From Takakia lepidozioides (lineage: Eukaryota > Streptophyta > Takakiopsida > Takakiales > Takakiaceae): DNA of 64,000 nucleotides. Location of the stretch: the NCBI GenBank assembly GCA_030704615.1, contig CM060732.1, positions 33,523,053-33,587,052 on the forward strand, in the 5' to 3' direction. The position numbers and the translations under genes are program-made. Below, in pieces: positions 30,000 to 42,065 of this stretch; the first letter of the stretch is position 1; each line of letters opens with the position of its first letter. A model generated the notes under the pieces. It was not told the DNA's origin, searched no databases, and saw only the letters and a program-made list of their open reading frames with translations.

Positions 30000-32850
30000 G
30001 AGATTAGGCTCAAACAAGAGCAGGTACCAGAACTTTTGCTCATTTTATCGATCTAATGAAGGACCATAAAACACAGCTGATCAGCTTTTGTAGTAACATG
30101 TGCAGAGGTTGAATCACCTGGAGACAAAAATAGTGCACCTGGAGTGCCTGTCCAGATCCTTTGGCAGGTAACATGAGTGTTTCCAACATAAAGTTTCATG
30201 CTCTAATGCAGTCAACAATCTTTTGGGCAGATTTTCCACTGGTCAGTGGAAATTGCCACCTTTTATTGCCATTGTATCCACTTGAGCTATGTTTTGGACA
30301 CAGACTTGGATCCAAGGGCAGAGACACAGAGAATGTAGTCATGGACCTCGAGTTGTTGTATAGCGTATAGAGACATGATCGAAAAGTTGGGGGGAGGGGT
30401 GCAGAGAAAAGACGCCATAAAAATGGACTTAAAATTGCTGCATACTGAATCCAGTTGTGGTTGTGGTCTTTGCTTTTCAGAAGAAAGGAAGAAATGAATG
30501 GTACTTTATAACATCCGTGGGAAGCTCAAAGGAAAGGCAGATACAAGAGAAAAGACTTCACAACATCCCCAGAGGGCCTACGGATAGGGGCGCAGAGACA
30601 CACAGAGACATGGAGACAAATGGATCTGGAGGGGATAAAAGAGAACAAGAAAAGAGATCTCACTTCATTGTAAGGCATGTCGAACCCCTTGAGTTTCCCT
30701 TTTCAAAAGCAGCCAAGAGAATTGTTACTTGACCAATTGCAGGTACGAATTACTTTTGAGACATTTCTTTAAAGGTTGACAACATTTCTTTAAAGGGCAT
30801 GTTTTCCTTCCTGAAATCTGTCTATCTTCTCTCGAGTACTGAAGTCGTGTTTGTTATGGCCCTGTAGAACTTGGATGAGCAATTGCTCGAGGAGCATGAG
30901 AAGTTTGGAACTGTGCCAATTTCAGGTGGCATTAAGCACTATTTTATTCTCCCCATCCATGCCAGGGTATCCCTGTACTGATGGATTCCCGCTTCACATT
31001 CTCAAGACATCGATTTATCCACTTCAGGAACTCTCTTACATGTGAGGTGCGGAAACCATGATATGATTGTGATTGAATGCAACAATAAAACATAACGTTC
31101 AGCATTGCAAAAACAACACTCCATGGGTTCAACTTAGGTGGACCTACTTCATCACCATATCTCTCTCAGAGCCAGATGAGTAATTAGACCTGACACTGTT
31201 CAAGTCTCAAAAGGCATGAGCAGTTATTGTTGTCTTTCAAGATTCCCAGGCTTTTTTAAGAGACCTTGACCTGGCATTTAAAATTGTAGCTTACCTTCAA
31301 GGAGCCACAGTCTTCAAGCGTTGTTTAGCTGTTTCTAAAATGGTTACTTCTTGTTCTACTGTGTCCCATTGGCCCTTGGTACGTTATGAAATTTTCTGTC
31401 TTTTTTTCTGGCCCCCAAGGACGTTATGAAGTTCCTCTCCTTTCCTTTCTCTCTTTGAGCTTTCCACAGACGTTATAAAGTACTTATTTCATTTCGTTTC
31501 GTTTCTCTGGCTATGCGGCTTGCAGATTCCACTTCAACCAGCAGGAAATTGAGACTGTCCAATTCGTACCAATGTTTGGGTCTGGTTATCCACTCATCCA
31601 AATTTTAGTTCGCCCAACTACATCTATGACATATTGACAAAAAGAAAGGTTGCCTCCATCCGCCTCCGGGCCAAATGCAATCAGATACATCTGCGCCAGG
31701 CCCCAACATACACAAATGGAAACTACTTAGTGGCATCAACAAGAGAGAATGAAAGGAAGGGAGGCGGACGAAGTAGAACAACATGAGAGAAACATGAGTG
31801 GTTTGTATGAGGGAGAAGTTCTTATCGTCATCTTTGAGAATTGAGGGTTGTAGCTCTATTAAACTGCCTGACCGGAGCTGGTGCACTGACCACTACCCTT
31901 GTAAAAGCGGGGATATTATGCTGAAGAGTGAGAGCTAGAAGTGTCTGTGCTGTCACGATTGTCATAATAGCTGAAATGTAGGAGTTGCAACTTGAAGCAT
32001 GAAGAAGTTTCATGAAAAGCTAAATCCATTTGATTGTGGCTGTGATGAATCATGAATATCCCAAGAGAATAGGGGTTCAAGTTCATCACTTCATTCCAGG
32101 AGGTCGCTCCGGATGGACAGCGGACCCTGACATGAAGTGATGAACTCGGGCCCCCATTGCCCGCTTCTTAACTGAGACGGAGCCACAAATGGGAGGCCAC
32201 TGAAGAGTAGCTGGCCTGGCATGATATCTCCGCATTGCAAAAGGCTCTCCGGCACGGCTGATGCAACACTGGAGTCTTTTTGCATACGAGCGTCTCATAA
32301 GATTCCTCAAAGTGATCGGGAAGAGAGAATGGAAAATGTATCCAACACCTCAGCTATGTCGTGGGAACCCTTCTGACATGTTTCTTCTATCCCCATGGAG
32401 CCAGGAGGGAGCTGCAGATGGAAGGAAATGATAGCCAAGAGCAAAGCTCATTATGAGCTGAAGGAACTCAAACCTAAGCGAACGGCCCGGATTCTAACAC
32501 ATGAGAAGCTTTCATCTCACATCCGATTTGCATCAGGGATGCATAGGTGGAACTGAATTAATAACAAACTGCAGGGAGGAAGTACGGAAATCGGGAGAGC
32601 CATTCATGTGGTCGCTCATGTGTGCCAGGATTCAAAATGTGGAGTAGTGAGCGTCACTGATGGACTCCTGGAACTTGAGAGTCTGGAGATTCAGGAAAAG
32701 AAATGCTTATTTATATACAGGAAGTGCAGGCCAGTAGCTACCTCAAGGGCTACTACCCCTTTCTGCAAAAAACAAAAAGAAAAGAAAAAGGAAGGGGCAT
32801 TGAAGTGCAAATTTGATTAAAAGGGCCTCCGTCCCCTTTCCTCTTAAAAA
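30000..32850. other. Stretch without convincing genes
   Basis: No frame shows a known domain. It contains a diverged inverted repeat (30505-30545 and 31443-31485) and three copies of an ACGTTAT(G/A)AA motif at 31380-31480. Otherwise nothing notable. Confidence 0.4.
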
Positions 32851-32859
32851 CAAATGCCC

Positions 32860-33250
32860 AGGCGCGGATGGAGGGGATAATGGAGTGCCGGACATATGGA
32901 TGCGATCCGTGCGACGGCCAGGTGGCAACCTGCGGGGTTTGGTTGCGACAGCCGGGCGTCGCAAACAGGCTCCGCGGGGTTGGCGTTGCATGCTCGGTGC
33001 CGCGCGGGGCGTGGGGGCACGGCTAGCCTCGCCAAACCCCCCCCCCCCCAATTTGCTGTAGTGATAAAAAAACTGGATGGATGCGCATACTTCGTTGAAG
33101 GGCTGAGATATCTGTGAAGGGGCAAGAATTGGGGCAAAAGGAAGAAGGAGAGCAAGGGAGGAAGGGAGGGAGAGAGAGGGAGGGAGGGAGGGCAGGCGAG
33201 GGCGGTGGGGTGCCTGCGTTCCATCGCGGCCCTGAGAAGATCCAAGCAGA
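32860..33250. other. GC-rich, purine-skewed block ahead of the trihelix gene
   Basis: CpG-rich segment (32870-33040), a C-run at 33039-33050, then GGGA/GGGAGG repeats at 33130-33200. It resembles a promoter-proximal GC-rich region of the downstream gene. The long minus-strand frames here are low-complexity shadows. Confidence 0.4.
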
Positions 33251-35632
33251 GCGAGAAAGAGGGGGAGAAGGATTCGAACAAGAAGGGGAATTTGATGAGG
33301 AACAAGGGGATGGAGAATTTGGGAGGATCGCAAGATGACCCGGGGGAGAATTTGGTGTCGCAACATGAAACCCTAGGAGTGGAGGATGGGGAGTATGATG
33401 ATGGGAGCGATGGATCACCTCACAGAAACAATAGGATGTATAAGATGACAAATTGGACGCAGGAAGAGGTGATGGTGTTGTAGGATGCGAAGCGGGAGGA
33501 CCAAGAGCGACAGATGAGAGGGGATGGGAAGGACAGACACCTGAGCTCGCTAGAGAGGTGGATGTACATTGAGGACCTTTGCTGGAACCAGGGTATTGAG
33601 AGGAGCGGTAGGCAATGCCAGGATAAGTGGGAGTCACTGGTAGCATATTTCCACAAGATTAGCAAGTATGAGAAGAAGCTCAGCAATGGTCGCAAATCGT
33701 ATTGGCAGATGTCGGTGATAGAGAGAAAGACAAGAAGATTTCCCCCTAACTTTGGAAGGATGTGTATGATGCAGTTTCTCTGTGGTATGTGAGGAAGACG
33801 ACGGTTGATCCCAGCGAACTTATTCTTGACACTTCAGCCCCCTTCAGACATGAAATTGGTGATGATGACGATACGCAAGGTCTAGTTGATGAAGATGATG
33901 ACGTCAAATTTAGGGAAGCCGATGACGGAGCTAGAGATGGCAGAGTCTACAAGAAAAACAAATGGACAGCGGAGGAAGTGATGGTGTGGCAAGCTGCCAA
34001 GATGGAGGACAAAGAAAAGAGCAAAAAGGCTAGTGCCAAAGAGAAGCGCAAGTCAGCTCAAGAAAGATGGCTATGGATTGAGGACTATTGTTGGAGCCAC
34101 GGGGCTGAGAAAAGCGCGCAACAGTGTCAGGACAAGTAGGAGTCACTAGCATCCGAGTTCAAGAAGGTGTGTACTTACGAAAGGATCAATCTTGGCGGGG
34201 TTAAATCGTACTGGCAACAATCCCACGAGGAGAGAAAGAACAATAGATTATTGCCTGCCAATTTCCATAAGGAGGTCTTCCACGCCATGTCCGCCTGGTA
34301 TGGCCAGAATAAAACTCTTGACCCTGGGGAGCTTGCTGTGGACACGTATGCAACTCCACAGCCTGCAGGTCACCGCCACTCTTTGAATTCATCCTCTTCC
34401 TTCACCATGCTGTAACTTCCTCTTTGTGTTGTGGTGAAATGCAAGGCTTCTGTATACCTAATTTACAGGCGAGAAAGTCTTAAAACAACTCCCAGTAGGA
34501 CGTGAGAGATATTGTGGGAGATGATCTGAGTGAATGGGTCCCCCTTACAACAACTGTTGGTAGAGTGTTCCAGCCCTTTGTTGTCCTTGAGCAAATGCAC
34601 TATAACATATGTCTAGAGCGCCACAACCTGTACACGGCCAATGGGAACCAGATGGTTATGTTGAAGAAGGCCGGTCGTGGTCACACTGTGACTCAGTGAG
34701 TTCATACCAAGATTTATATGTTACTGTGGGTGTAAGTGTAGAATGGTGGTAATCCCTCTTCTGATCTTTCTGTTATGCCTAAAGGCAACCAGTATTCTAG
34801 TTAGGGAAGAAGGGAACTTCAAATTGGCCACATGAATGCTAAACAGGTGACAGAGAAGAAAGGTTGACAAACAAGGAAACAAGTGAACCCCTGCCTGCCC
34901 TTGTCACCCCAAGAGAGGAGACTCCTTGATTGGATTATAAGCTTCCAAAGAGTGTCGTACTGAGCCCTTTCTTCCCATGGGTGGGATTCTGCCTGGGAGG
35001 GCCGCAATGTACTTGCACATAACCATAACTAGGGGGCACTTACAGACCTTTTTTGCAGATTTTATCACTAAGATCTGGAAATTGAAAGGAAAACTCTGCT
35101 TCCTGTCTCACATTCTATCTTATCTACAACCTATTTTACAACCTTGACCATTTGAGGGTGTACTATGACATTACATTGTACTGAACTTCAGTAAATTTTG
35201 GCCTTTGCAGGGATAAACACCAACACAGTAGGCAACAATGCCAAGTATTCAGAGACCGGTGAGGGGGCCGACGAGCAGATGGATTGCCCAAGCACAGGCA
35301 GGAAACAGAAGTGTTCAATATTGGTAGCTATGTCAAGGACAACCAATGGGCTAGCATCTATCCTAGAACACAACAATCAAAAGGTTGTAGATGCAATGAT
35401 GAGATCCGAGGACAAGAAAGACAAGCGGCACAAGGAAGACTTGGATATGGAAAAAACAAAGCTGAATTTTGAGGAGGAGAAGCTTGTAGGCACAATGCAA
35501 CTAGGCAATGGCTATATTGGAGCTTTTAACAGTATAAGCAATGGACTTAAACAACTTAGTTCAATGTTGGCTGTGAGAAGGCAAGCAACAGGACTGACGA
35601 CAGTGTGTATGCAGCAGACAGTGGAAGCTTAG
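33205..35632 (+). pseudogene. Tandem trihelix (SANT/MYB-like) protein gene, disabled
   Basis: Two successive trihelix domains. Domain 1 (33436-33795): NWTQEEVMVL, RWMYIEDLCWNQG, QCQDKWESLVAYFHKISKYE, SYWQMSVIERK. Domain 2 (33950-34330): KWTAEEVMVWQAAK, RWLWIEDYCWSHG, QCQDK, FKKVCTYERI, SYWQQSHEERK. Trihelix domains bind DNA. A further exon, 35198-35632, gives a Lys/Glu-rich coiled-coil-like tail (KKDKRHKEDLDMEKTKLNFE). Defects: TAG at 33481 where domain 2 has CAA (Gln), TAG at 34137 where domain 1 has TGG (Trp), and a one-base shift near 33757. The gene may still be alive only if these are assembly errors. Confidence 0.7.
34502..34699 (+). CDS. Candidate middle exon of the trihelix gene
   Basis: Open frame IVGDDLSEWVPLTTTVGRVF then QPFVVLEQMHYNICLERHNL, with protein-like composition, placed between the second trihelix domain and the coiled-coil exon. 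Domain unknown; membership in this gene is inferred from position and strand. Confidence 0.35.
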   Translation: MRDIVGDDLSEWVPLTTTVGRVFQPFVVLEQMHYNICLERHNLYTANGNQMVMLKKAGRGHTVTQ

Positions 35633-35639
35633 AGAAGTC

Positions 35640-36620
35640 AGAAGCAGTGAATCTCATGGCATCCTCTTCCAATTTTGGTGTAGTGAACTGGCTGTTGTAA
35701 GCAGAGGGTGAGCTCTGTTCGAAAAGTCCAATCAGGTTGTTGTTTCTTCTGAAGGAAACATGATCACAGAGTGGGGATTTCCAGTTAAGGATTGATACTA
35801 TATTTTAGTTCTACATCACAACACTGAGATATTTAACAATTCGCACTCATTTGTAGCCACAATCCAAGACATATGTGATGCATCTATGCTTTGCTTTTGT
35901 AAACTAATTACTCGCCCATTCTCATCTATTTGCGGAAACTGCTTGATTGTTGTCCACTGATTTCTTGCTGTAAAGTGTGCATCACCTTTTTGTGTGACCA
36001 GGATGGACCCTTCCTGCAAGGGGTGAGGTCTGGCCTATTATTAGCGGAGCCGTGGGAGGGAGCGATTAGTCACTCATGTCATTTGTGCTGATAGACCAAG
36101 CTTCAGTTTCAAGGAAGTGGAAAGAAGGGGAGAAGTGACTAGTGGGGGTTTTCTTGGAAGAATGGTGTGGAACAGATGAGCGAAGTGTTGCACTGGATTA
36201 AAGAACCAAGACAAGAGGAGAAAGGGCATCCCCACAGTGAGACCCTTTACCTTTGCACACTATTAAGGTAATTTTAGATCATGTTCTTTATTCAGCTTTG
36301 CACATTCGTTCAGTAACCAGTAGCAATAATGGATCATGCTGGCAGAGATGAATCAAATTTACATCTACATTGATTAGATTCCCAATTGTAGTTAATCTCT
36401 TGAGCACTATCCAATAAGCATATCTTTATGAGAGAACAACCATATGACCAGCATGGAGACACCTTGGACAAGACTCCCAACAAAATTTGTATGAGAATAT
36501 GGCATAGAAATTTCCTTGTCACAAAAAATATTATATGCTAGATTTGGAATAATCCTTGAACAAAAATGAAATTGACACAACCTTGAGCGGGTTAATTTTC
36601 AGCTCACACGTAGAAAGGGT
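35640..36620. other. Intergenic stretch
   Basis: 3' flank of the trihelix gene. No coding frame, repeat or RNA gene is evident. Confidence 0.4.
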
Positions 36621-37089
36621 TGTGAAGCCTTAAAACAAGCTTGAAGCATATACTCGTTTCCTCTCAAGAAGCAAGGTTTCATAACAAAGGGGCGAGCGGA
36701 AAGAGCAAGCAAAGCGCGAGAGGAGGATCAAACACACGGATCTGACACAAAGCAGCTCTCATCCAAGCCTTGTACACCAAAATTACATATACACTAACAC
36801 CCGAGTACACCGCCCTGACCTTGTGTCAGGATGCTGTCTTTATACAAAAGCCTTAGCTTTAGTGGTCCGCCGTGTGGGAGGCGTCACAAGCCAAAGCCCA
36901 CGGCGCCGCCTTGTAGCCCTAGATCTGATGAAGGGTCAGGATGTCGCCACCAGCCCAAAACTAACCCTAATCTAGGTATCATTGTAACGGTTTAACGGCT
37001 TTATACGCCAAAATTTTATACTACGGATGTGTATCGCCGTTTTGGATTAAACGAGCCATTTCTAGGCTAAGCAAATATGGGGCTTTACA
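36621..37089 (-). repeat. Probable 3' LTR of a gypsy element
   Basis: Plus strand begins TGTGAAGCC and ends GGGGCTTTACA, a short inverted TG...CA pair. A TATAAA box lies on the minus strand at 36838-36843. It is placed downstream of the integrase on the minus strand with a G-rich tract next to it, as expected for a 3' LTR. No second copy is in the window. Confidence 0.55.
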
Positions 37090-40021
37090 TCTGTGAAGCC
37101 TACCCCCTACGAAAAATCCTCAGCTCTGCAAAGGAGAACAAACAATAGGAAAATATCACCCTCCACTGCTGGGTGAAAAACCTACCAAAGGAAAACTTGG
37201 CACCTGCAAGTTGGGCCGAGGACAAAACCCTTGGCTAGGAAAACCGTGCAAAGGAGTACAGATGGTGATATACCATGAAAAATGTTGCTAAGTCCTAGAG
37301 AGGTCAAGTCCTAAGATCCCAATAGTCACCATCCGCAAATTCAGACTAAGCCGTTGAGAAAAGAAGAGGATCAAGCTAAAGTAGATCGGCGAGGAAGATC
37401 AAGACATCACCCCACCGTGCGCCCCTCCACATTGAAAGATGTGAGATAAAAAACTAGTTTGGAATGCAGCAAGTTGGTCAAGGAAACAGGTTTATCCCGC
37501 ACTTCAGTATTAGAGCCTTATGGAAGAAGGAGAGCACGTCGCCCACGTAGAATTTGATAGATCAAGTATGGACCGTCGATTTTCAGCTTAGATTTGCATG
37601 CATGCTTGCCATGCTGTAATCAAACGCACACAGTCTGTCCCACCTGAAACATGTTAGAATACTTGACACGCTTGTTGAAATTATAGGCCTGTGTAAGCTG
37701 AGCCTTACCAATGCATGAAGATCCTCAACAAAGGTCTCAAGATCAACCGGATTAGCAACAGTAGAGATAAGAGGGGTAGAATGCAAAGGAGAAACACACT
37801 TGCGACCATACAACAACTCAAAAAGAGTCTTCTTGGTACTAGCATGCACAGCGGTGTGATAAGCAAAGAGAATAGGGGGAAGAAAGGTATCCCACTCCCT
37901 GGTCAGTACGCCATTCTTCTCCAACATTTGGCAAAGAGTTTGGTTGAAGCGTTTCGTGAGGTCATTGGTCTGGGGATGGTATGGGGCGGTGGTGGAATGC
38001 ATAACACCAAAGTTGAAGCAAATCACCGTGAGGAGCTAGTTACAAAATTCCTTGCCCTGATCTGTTAGTATCTCCCGAGGATGCCCATCTCGCATAAGGA
38101 TCTCATTGAAGAAAAACTGAGCTACAACATCACTAGCCTTGGAACGCAGAAGCCGGACTTCTACCCACTAAGTTAAGTAGTCGGTAGCAACACAAATGTA
38201 GCTTTGACCCTTTGATGTAAGTGCAAGGGGTCCTACTAGTCGATGCCAACACGAGCAAAAACATGGGTGACTGGCAAAGGCTGCAGCTCAAATAAGATCC
38301 GAGCCCTAGGGAGAGCAATGTTAGCACAACAACCTCACAGTTAGAGATGAACTAGGTGACGTCTCGGTGAATTCCCAGCCAATATTATACCTCTTGGATG
38401 TGGGCCACAGTTTTCTTGACACCAAGGTGACCTATATACAAAGAACAATGGAAACGCTCCAGTAAAGCATTCAACTGGCTCCCTGGTGACCTCCAAGTAG
38501 CATGGCACTCCCCCTCTAGTGAGCTCCTTGAAAAGTTTATCATCCATGAAACGGTGAGTAGACACATGATACATAATTTGTTTATGCAAGGACTCGGAAA
38601 GGCCAGCTGACAAACGCCCTTATTGGCATCGCTAGAGTAGCACAACATGTAGCTGATAATCCATGACTGCACTGCACATAAGAAGTAGACAATGGGTTTT
38701 ATATAAGGTGGTCTGGAGTGCCTGCACCTATGATCTCCCGCCAGGGATACCTTCACCTCATTTGTTACTACTCATGGACAGCCAAATCAGGCCTTTAGGC
38801 TCAAGCCAATAGTCACACCGGAGTGCATAGCTGAATCACAACAAACTTGGGGGCCTAGGAAAGAGAAGAGCTGAAACACAACAAGGAACTTCCACCAAAC
38901 TATCCGAATTTTCAGGAAGCGATAGATCTACCACACATACTAATGCACAAATAAATCAACCAAGATCATCAAGAAGGCTAGACCAGCCCTAAGCAGCCAA
39001 TATGCCATGTGAATCCAAGGCCAAGGGGTACTGATCAGCACAAAGAAGGTTGAGCAGAGGGATAGGATCAAGAGGAGGGGTTGCATCAGCAGCAGCAAGG
39101 TCATCCAAGGTAAACATAGGTCTGCTAACAGGAGGATCAACCCGTGTGAGTGCATCAGCATTTGTGTTCTCCTTGCCCTTCTTGTAGACTATATCCATGT
39201 CAAATTTTTGCAGGTATATAGCCCATCTAACAAGTCTGCCATGAAGTTCCATTGGCTTAACCGCCTTAAGTGGAAGATGATCAGTCTCCACCACAAACTA
39301 GACACCATGCAAATATTGCCTGAAATGCTTCACACCAAATACTAAGGCCAAACCCTCATTGTCGGATATGGAATAGTCCCTTTCATGACGATCAAGACGG
39401 CGAGATGCATAAGCTATTACATGCTCTTTGCCTTCTACAACATGACATAAGATTGCAGAGATGGCAACATTTGATGCATCAGTCTGAAGCAAGAAAGACA
39501 ATTCAAAGTTGGGAAACATCAGGATATGAGCTGAACACAAATCCTTGCGAAGGGTGTCAAAAGCAGCCTGTTGGGAGAATGTCCATTCAAACCTGGCATC
39601 TTTGCACAACACCTTGGTTAGGGGATAGGCAAGCTTGGCAAAGTTCTTAATGAAGCGTCTATAATAAGAAGCCAGACCCAGGAAGGATTTGATACAATGT
39701 TTATCCTTGGGAATAGGAAAGCCCCAATCAGACTCAAGCTTTGCAAGATCAGGAAGCAAACAATCCGTGGATAGGATATGACCAAGAAAGTGTAGCTCAG
39801 GCATGAATAGTTCACACTTCTTTGGCTTCACTTTGAGGCCTGCAGTACGCAATTTGTTGAACACACGCTGCAGATCAGTCAAGTGGGCATCAAAACTGGT
39901 TGAATACACATTGATATTATCTACATAAATTAAGGCACATTCCCAACGAAGATTTCCCAAGATAATGTTCATGAGGCGTTGGAAGGTGGAGGTGGCATTA
40001 CATAAACCAAAGGGAGGTTTA
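37090..40021 (-). pseudogene. Ty3/gypsy pol (RT, RNase H, integrase), truncated
   Basis: From right to left: RT from PPFGLCNATSTFQ with the catalytic ALIYVDNINVYS (D-D changed to D-N), tether [20 protein letters not shown], RNase H (LLQTDASNVAISAIL, VIAYASRRLDRHERDYS), the zinc region, and integrase with STTAPYHPQTNDLTKRFNQT. Frames break at 39297, 38980, 38610 and 38040. At 40021 the RT is cut by the border of another element. The region 37090-37583 between pol and LTR holds no ORF. The YVDN change alone would disable RT. Confidence 0.85.
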
Positions 40022-40085
40022 CTATTTCATGAGCCCATGAGCCCATGAGCCCATGAGCCTATGAGCTCATGAGCGGGCATCCACG
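40022..40085. repeat. Border of the second DNA element (CTATTTCATGAGC)
   Basis: Starts CTATTTCATGAGC with five following CATGAGC/TATGAGC units. It interrupts a gypsy RT frame, so it is a true insertion border. Same start as at 18533. Confidence 0.65.
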
Positions 40086-40683
40086 GAATTGGAATTTTCG
40101 TGCCTTTATTGACGGTGTTATGTCCTCTTACCTCGATAATAGGGTCTGTTTCTCCTGGTCCAGGATGCGGAATGAGGTATTTCGGCGCCGTTATTCCACG
40201 TCACCACTGTAAAACATTGTGCAGGACGGGAAAGAGACACAAAATTGTAGCCCTCACAAGCCATTGTGCTGACAAGGTAATATATTTAGGGTCAGACGAC
40301 AGTTGAACTTGCAAACCCCATTCAACTCAACATCAAGCCCACATTGACATGACGCTCGAAATAAAAACATCAGGCAACCACAAGTTTTTATTTTGTACAA
40401 CGACTACTCCGAGCTTCCATCATCAGAAATACCACTACGGCATAAGAAACATGTGGAACCATATCCCGGAGCCTGTGCCCTCCAATCACCCTCCACAATG
40501 ATCCTTACCACGCTATGCTGCTGCGTTGACATCCACAACACGAACCACCGAGTCGTCGAACCACATGTCCAGAATTAGGAGTGGTGCGGTAGTCGTCCAC
40601 TGCACATTGCCATTTTCTAGATTAAGATGGCGAACATAAAGATACAAGATATCTATAGAGGTCACGTTCGTGAAAACATGCAG

Positions 40684-41139
40684 TTATTGGAGACCTCCTA
40701 TTGGGACCTCCTCCACAACGTTGTGAAATTCGCAAACATCTAGGAAAAACCTGTTCCGATTCTCCCTTAATGTCAACAATATATTCCCTGGCCCAGAAGA
40801 GTGAGTGAGCAACTCAAGAGCCCTATCCGGGAGCAAATATTGTGGAGGTGCAGTATAGTTATGGTAGTAAGACCTCCAGAACTCGCCGCAGCAACATCTC
40901 ATGATGAAGAGACGAACACTTCGTCTTCCAGGTTTATCTCACACAACAAGTATCCACTATTGTCCATTGGCAGGCCTCACCCAAAGAGAATCCCACAGAA
41001 GTGCTCGGAAACTCGTCACCCTACGTGTACCTTCACTGAAGTCCAACTCCACCATAATGTCTCCCATCACCGGCTCACGCAATCGCGATCCTCGAATCCC
41101 GCTCCGTCGAATGCAGAAGGCATTTACACAGGACGACAT
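40684..41139 (-). pseudogene. Unidentified minus-strand coding remnants
   Basis: Two open stretches with protein-like composition: one contains VMGDIMVELDFSEGTRRV and ALLWDSLWVRP, the other LLPDRALELLTHSSGPGN and NRFFLDVCEFHNVVEEVP. Between them the frame shifts. No family recognised. They lie just inside the element border and before the palindrome array. Confidence 0.35.
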
Positions 41140-41404
41140 TGAGGAAGTGTGCGCCCACCGGGAATGGAGAGGGACAAGTAATCACTGTTGTTTTTCAACA
41201 CGCAGATGCAAACATTGAAAACCCAATGCGGAACACCTTCTCACGTGATCTTATCTGGGGCAACGGCAATACGTGCCCCTATTGGCCGGCAACGGCTACC
41301 CACACAAGCGATCGAAAATGACCGGGGCTAGAAGGGGCTTGATAGAGAAGGTGCCATGACATTACGGGAAGAAATTGTGCTAAAACCACCGGCGTCCTAA
41401 AACC

Positions 41405-41710
41405 ACATACCTTGGTATTTCGGCGCCAAAATTCCCAAGAGCAGTGTGCTAAAGTGGTGTTTTGAAGACATCCACTGGGGTATTTCGGCGCCGAAATTTC
41501 CTTTTGAAATGTGATATAGTGGCGTATTTTATGGCGCAGAGCGGGCTATTTCGGCGCCGAAATACCCAAGTGGAATGTGCTGAAGTGCCTTGTGCTGAAG
41601 GCTTCCATCGTGATATTTTGGTGCAGTAATTCCTTCGTGGAATTTTATGAGGCCCATATTATGAAGGCGCACACTGGGCTATTTCGGCGCCGAAATTCCC
41701 AATCGGAATG
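41405..41710. repeat. 66-bp period array of ATTTCGGCGCCGAAAT palindromes
   Basis: Five sites at 41417, 41482, 41548, 41615 and 41681, spaced 65-67 bases. Sites 2, 3 and 5 are perfect 16-bp palindromes; site 1 has one mismatch and site 4 is degenerate. A further site stands at 40179. The spacing and palindromy look like a protein-binding array. Confidence 0.9.
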
Positions 41711-42065
41711 TTAGAAACGGCAGGGTTTTCATGGCTTCAAGTTCGCGGTTCGCTGGTGTGCATAAATTACTTGTAGGGTTCTTTACTTAAGTTTGTGTCT
41801 CTTCTGCTTTTATTATTACATTGTGGTTGGCGGAAGAAATGTAGGGAATCGGACATGCAGTCTGAACACAATGATTTCAGAAATCGTCAATATTTTCATT
41901 AAGTGTTTCAGAACTGTACAACAAAAGGATCCAAATGAGACTTTGCTATGGTGAGGATCTGCGATCATTGTCCGATGCATCCCCGGCCTCATGCAAGGAT
42001 GGCTGCCTTCCACCTGCCTCCGAACCTGCACTGTCGCTACCGCTGTTACTCTGATAAGCCCTCCC

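Noticed and set aside
32743-33646. Long minus-strand ORFs rich in Pro, Ser and Leu
   Set aside because: They are the complement of a GC-rich, purine-repeat region and of the trihelix exons.
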